Positions 8,816-15,605 of a stretch of DNA of 64,000 bases are shown piece by piece (the first letter of the stretch is position 1; each line of letters opens with the position of its first letter). Location of the stretch: positions 1,305 to 65,304 of the forward strand of contig NZ_JAHCMB010000241.1 in assembly GCF_019904155.1 (NCBI RefSeq). Reading direction: 5' to 3'. The notes below the pieces were generated by a model, which ran no database searches, was not told the DNA's origin, and saw only the letters and a list, made by a program, of their open reading frames with translations. The position numbers were made by a program, and so were the translations under genes. Source of the stretch: Paenibacillus sinensis. GTDB taxonomy: Bacteria; Bacillota; Bacilli; Paenibacillales; Paenibacillaceae.

Positions 8816-8855
8816 GTACGGCGGACCGCGCGCCGCACGGTCCGCCGTACTTTTT
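8816..8855. terminator. Perfect 13-bp hairpin between the AAC(3)-like and IF-3-like genes
   Basis: GTACGGCGGACCG (8816-8828) pairs perfectly with CGGTCCGCCGTAC (8838-8850). The T tract (8851-8855) follows on the plus strand, where no gene needs terminating. On the minus strand, downstream of the acetyltransferase gene, no T tract follows. It lies upstream of the IF-3 paralogue promoter, so it is not in that gene's leader. It is probably a terminator or insulating hairpin. Confidence 0.45.
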
Positions 8856-8912
8856 CAAGGAGCTGCTGCGCCGATAAGCAGAGCAGCCTCCTTAATCACA
8901 AGATGCTGACGG

Positions 8913-9731
8913 CTAGACCCGGTTCCGCTCCATCCATGCGGCAGCCCAGTCCACAAGCGGACGCTGCTCCAGCAGCCGGACCTCGGCTCCGCCGATCCGG
9001 TGGACCGGAACGCCTGTGGCCGCGTCGTATTCCTGACCAAGCCGGATGAAATCGGAGTCGTCAACGGCCTGGGTTTCGTAGTCGATCCATTCCCGCCGCC
9101 CGTCCTTCATGACGGCGCTGCTCTCTCGGGCAAAGGCCTTGCCGGGGAAGCCTGAGATCGTCTCGGCGAGATGCAGCGAGGTGTTCTTCTCGTAGCCGAC
9201 GCCGATGAGCAGGATATGTCCGTTAAGCTGGTACAGCTTATCCAGCGGCGAGCCTGAGCCGAAGATGTTGCTCAGATCATGATCCCGCGTCAAATAGTCG
9301 GCATGTTTGCCGACGGCCGCCACAGAACGCGCGGGGTGATCGGAACGGCAGGCGCCCGGCCACTTTCGGAACATTTCGGCGACAACCCCCATGCCGATGG
9401 CGGGGGTGATTTCCTTGTCGTAGGCAGGCCAGTGCTCGCGGATAACCGGCCACCACTCGGCCTTGGCCTCCCAATGCACGCCCGTGGAAGGGTCGAGATT
9501 CTTCCACGTCTGGGAGGGCATCATCAGCGTTCCTTCGCTGCCGACGATTTCGAGCAGAGCCCGGATCAAGGTCTCCGATCCGCCCACTACGTAACCAATC
9601 TTGCTTAAGGACGTATGGACGAAGATATGCTGGCCTTTGGAGACACCGCAGTCTCTGAAGGCTTTAACCAGATCCTCTTTCGTAAATATCCCCCGTATTT
9701 CCGCTTGTTCAAACGTTTGCAATGATTCCAT
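8913..9731 (-). CDS. AAC(3)/YokD-type N-acetyltransferase
   Basis: This 272-residue protein belongs to the antibiotic N-acetyltransferase family (aminoglycoside 3-N-acetyltransferases and chromosomal relatives such as YokD). Family blocks include HIFVHTSLSKIGYVVGG near residue 37, SEGTLMMPSQTWKNLD, HPARSVAAVGKHA and LLIGVGYEKNTSLHLAE. Members use acetyl-CoA. Chromosomal copies often have no resistance role, so I do not claim antibiotic resistance. The ribosome binding site is a run of G residues about 12 bases upstream of the ATG at 9731. It lies downstream of the GGDEF-EAL gene on the same strand with a weak hairpin between them. Confidence 0.88.
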   Translation of the reverse strand: MESLQTFEQAEIRGIFTKEDLVKAFRDCGVSKGQHIFVHTSLSKIGYVVGGSETLIRALLEIVGSEGTLMMPSQTWKNLDPSTGVHWEAKAEWWPVIREHWPAYDKEITPAIGMGVVAEMFRKWPGACRSDHPARSVAAVGKHADYLTRDHDLSNIFGSGSPLDKLYQLNGHILLIGVGYEKNTSLHLAETISGFPGKAFARESSAVMKDGRREWIDYETQAVDDSDFIRLGQEYDAATGVPVHRIGGAEVRLLEQRPLVDWAAAWMERNRV

Positions 9732-9789
9732 CAGTCAAAAACCCCCCATTTTTTCGAATGAAGTGCACAAGTTATTTTGAATAAGACAA

Positions 9790-9815
9790 GCCGCCTCTAT
9801 ATGGAGAAGCGGCGG
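9790..9815 (-). terminator. Weak hairpin after the GGDEF-EAL gene
   Basis: GCCGC and GCGGC arms enclose TCTATATGGAGA, itself partly paired. On the minus strand TTGTCTTATT follows, a poor T tract. It is a plausible terminator for the gene ending at 9826, possibly leaky. Confidence 0.4.
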
Positions 9816-9825
9816 CATCCTGGGT

Positions 9826-11604
9826 TCAATGAGGGAGGTGTTCTTCCTCCCACCGGGCCAGCCAGCCCGGGATGTCCTCCGGCTTCAGCGGACGGCTGAA
9901 GTAATAGCCTTGTATGCGTTCGCAGCCATGCTTCAGCAGGTATTCGAGCTGGTCATGCTGCTCCACGCCCTCCGCAACGACCGCCATGTTCAGACGTCTG
10001 CCAATCATGATGATTTGCTCCACCAGTATGGCCTGGTTTGTCCTATGCGGGATGAAGTCGATGAAGGACTTGTCGATCTTCAGAGTGGATATCGGCAGAT
10101 GGGTCAGATAGCTCAGGGAAGAGTAGCCGGTCCCGAAGTCATCCAGAGCGATCTTGACGCCCTGATCACGCAGCGCATCCAGCTTCGGTCCGATCAGCTC
10201 ATAGGACTCGACAAGCACGGACTCCGTGATCTCAAGCTCCAGGCTTCCCGGCTTCAGACCGCAGGATTCCAGCGTGCGGAACACCAGATCGTTGAAATCC
10301 TTCTGCATCAGCTGGGGCATGGAGATATTGACCGATATGGTAAGGTGGCTGCAGCCCCGCTCATGCAGGGATTTCAGGAAAGCGCATGCGTTTCGCAGCA
10401 CCCAGGCGCCAAGCGGGATAATGAGATGCGAGTCTTCGGCAATCTTGATGAATTTCAACGGTGACACGTATCCGAGAACCGGACTCTTCCAGCGCAGCAG
10501 CGCTTCGAACCCGGTCACCTGATTGAGCGACATGTCCGCCTGCGGCTGATAGACCAGCTCGAATTCATTGCGCTCCATGGCCGCGTAGAGCTGCTTCTCG
10601 ATATTCATCCGTTCGGCAAAAATATCGTTGAGCGGATGATCGAACACGACGAAGCGGCCGCTTCCCTTCTCCTTGGCTTTGTACATCGCGATGTCGGCCC
10701 GCTTCACCAGCTCCATGATATGGCTGCCGTGATCGGGATATAAGCTTATGCCGATGCTGAAGCTGATATGCAGCTGGCTGCCGCCCATATCGATCGATTC
10801 CTTGAATCCGGCAAGAATGCCCGATATGAACACATCGATACAGGAGGGATCAGGCAGCGGCTCCAGCAGGATAATGAAGTCGTCCCCTCCGAACCGGTAC
10901 AGCTTTCCCTCGCCGCCGAGAATGGAGAGCAGCCGCTCGCTGGCTTTGATGATCAGCCGGTCGCCAAATTCATGTCCGAGGGTGTCGTTGATATATTTGA
11001 AGTTATCGATATCGAGAATCAGGAGGGCAGCCCGTTGACTGGTGTCAGCCAGGAAGCTGCTTGCCGCATGCTCGTATAAGGCAAGCTTGTTGGGGAGATC
11101 GGTCAAGGCGTCATGGTACGCCAAATATTCCATCTTGCGCTCGCTTTCCGCCAGCATTTGCTGGTTATCGGTGAGCTGATCGTACTGCTGCCGGAGTTCT
11201 TCTTCCGTTGCGATGATTTCCTCGTAGGCGGCCTCCAGTTCTTCATGGCTGTGGGCCATTTCCCGGTAGGTTGCCTCCAGATTCTCCTCCATTCTCTTGA
11301 TCTGCTTCAGCTGGCGGAGAATGAGAATAAATACCAGAAGGGCGGTGGTGAAGACGAAGAACCACCCCTTGATCATGTTGATTTCCTCGATCCAGCCGGG
11401 CGAGGTGACCAAAGCCGAAACCGCGCGGTCTGTCAGCAGAATCCACAAGCAGCCCACGATAAAGTAGATGCCGGCAATCCGGGCTGAGCCGAGCAGAGGA
11501 TTAAAGGAGCGTTTCCCGGTAGCTGGAGATGGGTTGCGATGATCCGAGGCTGTGTCCGTTTCATGTGATCCCTGCTTGACCTTCCCGCCATTGAACTGCC
11601 GCAT
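9826..11604 (-). CDS. Membrane GGDEF-EAL cyclic-di-GMP protein
   Basis: This 592-residue protein has two N-terminal membrane helices (about residues 33-90), a coiled-coil linker rich in Glu, a GGDEF domain (about 165-320) and an EAL domain (about 335-590). The cyclase loop reads GGDDF near residue 238, so the catalytic Glu of GGDEF is changed to Asp. The EAL side looks intact: EALLRW near 365, DDFGTGYSSLSYL, KIDKSF near 508 and AEGVEQ. I expect a phosphodiesterase whose GGDEF domain is weak or regulatory. I use the ATG at 11604, with GGAGG 8 bases upstream, rather than the in-frame TTG at 11619. Confidence 0.92.
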   Translation of the reverse strand: MRQFNGGKVKQGSHETDTASDHRNPSPATGKRSFNPLLGSARIAGIYFIVGCLWILLTDRAVSALVTSPGWIEEINMIKGWFFVFTTALLVFILILRQLKQIKRMEENLEATYREMAHSHEELEAAYEEIIATEEELRQQYDQLTDNQQMLAESERKMEYLAYHDALTDLPNKLALYEHAASSFLADTSQRAALLILDIDNFKYINDTLGHEFGDRLIIKASERLLSILGGEGKLYRFGGDDFIILLEPLPDPSCIDVFISGILAGFKESIDMGGSQLHISFSIGISLYPDHGSHIMELVKRADIAMYKAKEKGSGRFVVFDHPLNDIFAERMNIEKQLYAAMERNEFELVYQPQADMSLNQVTGFEALLRWKSPVLGYVSPLKFIKIAEDSHLIIPLGAWVLRNACAFLKSLHERGCSHLTISVNISMPQLMQKDFNDLVFRTLESCGLKPGSLELEITESVLVESYELIGPKLDALRDQGVKIALDDFGTGYSSLSYLTHLPISTLKIDKSFIDFIPHRTNQAILVEQIIMIGRRLNMAVVAEGVEQHDQLEYLLKHGCERIQGYYFSRPLKPEDIPGWLARWEEEHLPH

Positions 11605-11686
11605 AATGAGTTCCTCCAAATCATAAACATTTGCCTACTGTTAAAATTTTCTCCGATGCCCCTTTGAAATCCTTTTTCCGCAAGCC

Positions 11687-11706
11687 AAAAACCCCTTAAA
11701 AAGGGG
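11687..11706 (-). terminator. Second hairpin with T tract downstream of the two-component operon
   Basis: CCCCTT and AAGGGG arms with a 3-base loop are followed on the minus strand by five T residues. It lies about 50 bases beyond the main terminator of the sensor kinase operon and is a likely back-up. Confidence 0.55.
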
Positions 11707-11746
11707 TCGCGGCGTCGATGTCTGATTATGGGGCAAGGAGCAAAGC

Positions 11747-11772
11747 CAAAAAAGCCTGGAACAGCTCAGGCT
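11747..11772 (-). terminator. Terminator of the response regulator-kinase operon
   Basis: On the minus strand AGCCTG and CAGGCT enclose an 8-base loop and are followed by six T residues (11747-11752). It sits about 140 bases beyond the kinase stop. No gene is seen between 11605 and 11913. Confidence 0.75.
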
Positions 11773-11913
11773 CTAGGGCAAAAGTATAGCACAGCGGCTA
11801 TCGGCAGTCTAGCAAATTTTGTGAGCGATGGCATAATAAGACCGGTAGTCGGGACCTGGCGGATGCGGCCTGCTGCCTGGGCTTACCCGAACTCATGGAG
11901 CTGTGCGTATCCG

Positions 11914-13203
11914 TCAATACAGCTGGACATAGAAGGTGGTGGATTCCCCAACGATGCTCTTGGCGTAGATCTTGCCTTTATGCTGTTCGACAATCGATTT
12001 GGCGATTGCGAGCCCAAGCCCGTAGCCGCCCTGCTTGCGCGTTCTGGATGCATCGGTGCGGTAGAACCGGTCGAAGATCCGGGTTAAATGCTCGGGCGCA
12101 ATACCGGCTCCCGTATTGGATACAGACAGCAGAATGCCGTTGTGGGCTTTTTTCAGAGTGAGGTTGATCGATCCGTGAGGGTTCACGTATTTCACCGCAT
12201 TGTCCAGCAGGATCATCAGAACCTGTTGAATCTGCTCGCTGCTGCCGCGGACCATGAGCCCGGGCTCGATATCGTAATCCAGTGACAGCTGCTTCTCGAA
12301 AATAACGGCCTCCATCGTAAGAATTGTGTTCTCGGTCGCCTCGCTCATATTGAATTCTCTGACCATCATGCGGGTTCTGGAGTCGTCCATTTCAGTCAAG
12401 TACAGCAGATCGCTGGTCAGTCTGGACATCCGCTCCGCCTCCGACTTGATATAATTCAGCCACTTCGACTGGTTTCGGATCGTGTCCTCGCTATTGGCAA
12501 GCAGCACATCCGCATTGGTGTTGATGATGGCGAGCGGCGTCTTAAGCTCATGGGAAGCGTCGCCAATGAACTGCTTCTGCTTCTCGAAAGCCTCCTTGAC
12601 GGGCTTGATCGAGCGGTTGGCGAAGTAACGGCTTGTAAAATAAAGCACGACCAGCATAACCATCCCCACGGCGGCGAAGGTGTAGATCAGCTTCGTCAGG
12701 ATATCCTGTCTATCGGAGGTATCCAGGAAGACGAAGATATACCCCTCTGCATTCGGCTGCTTCAAATAGGTCCATTTGCTCCCGTCCAGCGAGAACGATC
12801 CGGTATCCTTCTTCATGGACAGGGCTTCCTGCAGAGCTTGCGGATACAGGCTGGCATCCATATCAAACGGAGCCTTGGTTGTCGTGATTTCATACGTCTT
12901 GTCCGTCTGCACCGTAAAGGCCACCGAGCGTTCGAACGCCTGGCCGCCGCCCCCTCCGGAGCCGCCATCCGTCGGACCGCCCCCTCCGGAAGGGCTTCCT
13001 TGATCCGGCTGCCCGGGGCTGCCGCCATCCCGTTGACCGGGCGACTTCTGGGGAGAATCTGCACTCCGGTGCAGTTCCATATCGATATCGGCCCGGACAT
13101 TCTGGTACATAATGATATAGATTGAGGCAAAGGCCACCAGCATGATGAGGGAAATGGTAACCAGATTGACAATGAGGAACCGGTTTCGGAGCTTGTCGAA
13201 CAT
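11914..13203 (-). CDS. Sensor histidine kinase with Gly/Pro/Ser-rich sensor loop
   Basis: This 429-residue membrane kinase has one helix near residues 10-33, an extracytoplasmic region, a second helix near 180-200, then HisKA and HATPase domains. The phosphoacceptor block reads GDASHELKTPLAI (His near 217). The N box is LLDNAVKYV (near 334), the G1 box is NTGAGIAPEH, and GYGLGLAIAKSIV follows near 391. The sensor loop holds an unusual low-complexity stretch of Gly, Pro, Ser and Gln (about residues 50-85). Its start codon shares a base with the response regulator stop (TAATG), so the two are coupled. The divergent VTC operon is the likely target. Confidence 0.95.
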   Translation of the reverse strand: MFDKLRNRFLIVNLVTISLIMLVAFASIYIIMYQNVRADIDMELHRSADSPQKSPGQRDGGSPGQPDQGSPSGGGGPTDGGSGGGGGQAFERSVAFTVQTDKTYEITTTKAPFDMDASLYPQALQEALSMKKDTGSFSLDGSKWTYLKQPNAEGYIFVFLDTSDRQDILTKLIYTFAAVGMVMLVVLYFTSRYFANRSIKPVKEAFEKQKQFIGDASHELKTPLAIINTNADVLLANSEDTIRNQSKWLNYIKSEAERMSRLTSDLLYLTEMDDSRTRMMVREFNMSEATENTILTMEAVIFEKQLSLDYDIEPGLMVRGSSEQIQQVLMILLDNAVKYVNPHGSINLTLKKAHNGILLSVSNTGAGIAPEHLTRIFDRFYRTDASRTRKQGGYGLGLAIAKSIVEQHKGKIYAKSIVGESTTFYVQLY

Positions 13204-13880
13204 TAGCTTGTCACCTCTAATACATAGCCAACCCCCCGAATAGTGCTGATCCGCACCTCCGAGTGCAGGAAGGCCATTTTTTTACGCAAAAAGGAAATGT
13301 AGACTTCAACGTTGTTGTACTCCACCTCGGAATCAAAGCCCCACAGCTTCTCGATAATCTGCTCCTTGGAGGTCACGGCCTGCTTCCTTGTCAGCAGCAG
13401 CTCCAGCAACTCGCTTTCCTTCAGGTTCAGCTTCATTTCCTTCCCTTTAACGGTAAGCTTCAGATTGCCCGGATGCAGCTCGACGTCCCCGAATTTCAAT
13501 GTATCCTCGGGCAGCACCTCGCCCTTGCGGCGCAGGGCGGCACGGATTCTGGCCATCAGCTCTTCCGTGGAGAACGGTTTGGCGATATAGTCGTCCGCCC
13601 CGTAATCGAGCCCGGCCACCTTGTCCGAGATTTCGCCCTTGGCGGTCAGAAGGATGACGGGGGTGGGATTGCCTTCGCCCCGCAGCTCTTTCAGCACGCT
13701 GATTCCGTCAAGCTCGGGCATCATGATGTCGAGCAGCACGAGATCGTAGATGCCGCTATGCGCATAATCGAGCCCCGAGCGGCCGTCATGGACGATATCC
13801 ACCGAGTAGTTGTGTTTTTTTAAAATTTGGGAGAGAGCTTCCGCCAGATGCACCTCGTCCTCAACAATTAATATTCTCAT
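13203..13880 (-). CDS. OmpR-family response regulator
   Basis: This 225-residue regulator has an N-terminal receiver (MRILIVEDE, phosphoacceptor Asp near 50 in LVLLDIMMPE, LTAKGEI, and KPFSTEEL with the conserved Lys). A C-terminal winged helix contains LLELLLTRKQAVTSKEQI and IRGVGYVLE. It is phosphorylated by the coupled kinase and binds direct repeats. I use the ATG at 13880, the usual beginning for the family, rather than the upstream in-frame TTG at 13913. A 7-4-7 direct repeat lies over its own promoter and a near copy lies before the VTC operon, so autoregulation and control of that operon are likely. Confidence 0.95.
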   Translation of the reverse strand: MRILIVEDEVHLAEALSQILKKHNYSVDIVHDGRSGLDYAHSGIYDLVLLDIMMPELDGISVLKELRGEGNPTPVILLTAKGEISDKVAGLDYGADDYIAKPFSTEELMARIRAALRRKGEVLPEDTLKFGDVELHPGNLKLTVKGKEMKLNLKESELLELLLTRKQAVTSKEQIIEKLWGFDSEVEYNNVEVYISFLRKKMAFLHSEVRISTIRGVGYVLEVTS

Positions 13881-13926
13881 AGGTTGTTCATCCTCGCCTA
13901 ATGTAGTCGTCAATTAAGATGAGGCC

Positions 13927-13958
13927 ATTATATCAGGAATACCTTGAATGAACCTTAA
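13927..13958 (-). promoter_or_regulatory. Promoter and direct-repeat operator of the response regulator operon
   Basis: On the minus strand TTAAGGTTCATTCAAGGT (13941-13958) is a 7-4-7 direct repeat (TTAAGGT, TCAAGGT, 11-bp period), the usual layout of OmpR-family sites. It covers the -35 position of a perfect TATAAT (13927-13932). Sixteen of its 18 bases recur upstream of the VTC operon. Confidence 0.6.
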
Positions 13959-14036
13959 CCTTAAGGAAGGAGAGCCTCTGCCCCCTAATCTTTTGTTAAG
14001 AGAATGTAAAAGAAGATAAACGCCATGTAAAACCAT

Positions 14037-14068
14037 TTAAGATTCATTAAAGGTTCGACGCTTAAGCT
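14037..14068 (+). promoter_or_regulatory. Direct-repeat operator upstream of the VTC operon
   Basis: TTAAGATTCATTAAAGGT (14037-14054) matches the site before the response regulator at 16 of 18 positions with the same 11-bp period. Eight bases downstream lies TAAGCT, a weak -10 at the same offset as in the regulator promoter. This fits activation of the VTC operon by the divergent regulator. Confidence 0.55.
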
Positions 14069-14150
14069 GTTCACAACAGCCGATGCGAAACATGAATGCA
14101 GCATCCATCATCATTCCAAGACTCCCCAAATAGAAAGGATTTGAACCGAC

Positions 14151-14894
14151 ATGGCGATCGAGGTGTTTAACCGGTATGAGAACAAATACCTGCTGGACGA
14201 TGCGGCTTACCGCCGCCTTTACGAGGATCTGCTCCACTATATGGAGCCTGACGAATACAACAAGCGACATGAGTTCTATTCCATCAGCAACCTGTATTTC
14301 GATACGGCGCATGACTCGCTGATCCGAACGAGCCTCGCCAAGCCCAAGTATAAGGAGAAGCTTCGCCTGAGAGCGTACGGGGTGCCGGAGCAGAATGCCC
14401 GGGTGTACCTGGAGCTGAAGAAGAAGGTATTCGGTCTCGTTAACAAAAGAAGAACGGCGCTCTGCCTGGACGAAGCCTATGATTTTGTCCGCACCGGCGG
14501 GCTGCCGGAGATCAAGGATTACATGAACCATCAGGTGGTCAATGAAATCACCTACTTCCTGGAACGGTACAGCCTGCAGCCGAAGGTCTATCTCGCTTAT
14601 GAGCGCAAGGCGATGTTCTGCAAGAACAACCGCGATCTGCGGATTACGTTCGACACCAATATCCGGAGCAGACGCTATGATCTGAAGCTGGAGAGCGGGG
14701 ACCACGGGGAGCCGCTGGTGGAGGACGGAAGATGGCTCATGGAAGTGAAGGCGGAGAAGACGATTCCCGTATGGCTGGCCAAAATGCTCTCCGAGCACCA
14801 GATGTACCGTACCAGCTTCTCCAAGTACGGCAATGAATACAAGAAAATGCTGAAGAACGGCAAGATTGAAAGGGAGAGTGTCTTGTATGCTTGA
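14151..14894 (+). CDS. VTC-domain polyphosphate polymerase-like protein
   Basis: This 247-residue soluble protein is a VTC/triphosphate-tunnel-fold protein. The charged tunnel strands are all present: RYENKYLL at the start, KEKLRLRAYG, VYLELKKK, YLAYERKAM, LRITFDTNIRSR and LMEVKAEKTIP. In the yeast VTC complex such a domain makes polyphosphate from ATP. Keeping the Arg, Lys and Glu residues suggests catalytic activity. It overlaps the next gene, a DUF4956 membrane protein, by 8 bases, so the two probably act together at the membrane. The ATG follows AAAGGA at normal spacing. The product and role of bacterial members remain inference. Confidence 0.9.
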   Translation: MAIEVFNRYENKYLLDDAAYRRLYEDLLHYMEPDEYNKRHEFYSISNLYFDTAHDSLIRTSLAKPKYKEKLRLRAYGVPEQNARVYLELKKKVFGLVNKRRTALCLDEAYDFVRTGGLPEIKDYMNHQVVNEITYFLERYSLQPKVYLAYERKAMFCKNNRDLRITFDTNIRSRRYDLKLESGDHGEPLVEDGRWLMEVKAEKTIPVWLAKMLSEHQMYRTSFSKYGNEYKKMLKNGKIERESVLYA

Positions 14895-15570
14895 TTCAAT
14901 TTTCTCAACGGCGCTGACGACTACCGATTTATCGTTTACCGATGCGATTGTGACCATTCTGCTGGCCATCGTGCTCGGCGCCCTGATCAGCCTGACGTAT
15001 ATGAAGACCAATGCGGCGGGATTCTCGCAAAATTTCACGCTGACAATGGTGCTGCTTCCTTCCATTGTGGCGATCATCATTCTGCTGATCGGCAGCAACG
15101 TCGCCAGAGCCTTCAGCCTGGCGGGCGCCTTCTCCATCATCCGGTTCCGAAGCGCACCCGGTGATCCTAAAGACATCTCTTATGTGCTGTTCACGATGGC
15201 GGCGGGCCTGGCCTGCGGTGTGGGCGCTTACGGTTATGCTGTACTGTTCACCCTGATTCTGTGCGGACTGATGTTTGTGCTGAACCGCATCAACTTCGGT
15301 GCTAGAAAAGGAGTGGACAAGATGCTGAAGGTGACGATCCCGGAAAATCTGGCCTACGAGGACGCTTTTGAGGAAGTCTTCAAGAAGCACGGCGTTAGCT
15401 ATGAGCTGAAAAAGATGAGAACGACCGAGCTGGGAAGCCTGTATGAACTGGTCTATATGGTATCGATGAATGAGAACACGAATCAAAAGGAATTTCTGGA
15501 TGATATCCGCTGCCGAAACGGCAATCTGGATCTCTCGCTGACGATGAATCCCCCGGCTGCGGACAACTGA
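14887..15570 (+). CDS. DUF4956 membrane protein
   Basis: This 227-residue protein has about four membrane helices in its first 140 residues (including IVTILLAIVLGALISLTYM, MVLLPSIVAIIILLIG and YAVLFTLILCGLMFVL). They carry the family block AFSIIRFRSAPGDPKDISY between helices. A soluble C-terminal domain of about 85 residues follows. I use the ATG at 14887, which follows AAAGGGAGAG and overlaps the VTC gene stop, rather than an in-frame ATG at 14866. DUF4956 genes are commonly found beside VTC-domain genes. It may be the membrane partner or channel of the VTC protein; the function is unknown. Confidence 0.88.
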   Translation: MLDSIFSTALTTTDLSFTDAIVTILLAIVLGALISLTYMKTNAAGFSQNFTLTMVLLPSIVAIIILLIGSNVARAFSLAGAFSIIRFRSAPGDPKDISYVLFTMAAGLACGVGAYGYAVLFTLILCGLMFVLNRINFGARKGVDKMLKVTIPENLAYEDAFEEVFKKHGVSYELKKMRTTELGSLYELVYMVSMNENTNQKEFLDDIRCRNGNLDLSLTMNPPAADN

Positions 15571-15605
15571 TAGTAAGCTAACGGATAAAGAAAGGAATGA
15601 TTCTT

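Noticed and set aside
8913..9731. Calling the AAC(3)-family gene an antibiotic resistance gene
   Set aside because: Chromosomal members of this fold without mobile-element context often have no aminoglycoside activity; nothing in the sequence shows resistance.
11720..11840. Cyclic-di-GMP (GEMM) riboswitch near the GGDEF-EAL gene (plus-strand GGAGCAAAGCC)
   Set aside because: The similarity is on the strand opposite to both neighbours, the receptor and second helix do not fit, and the sequence is explained by minus-strand terminator hairpins.
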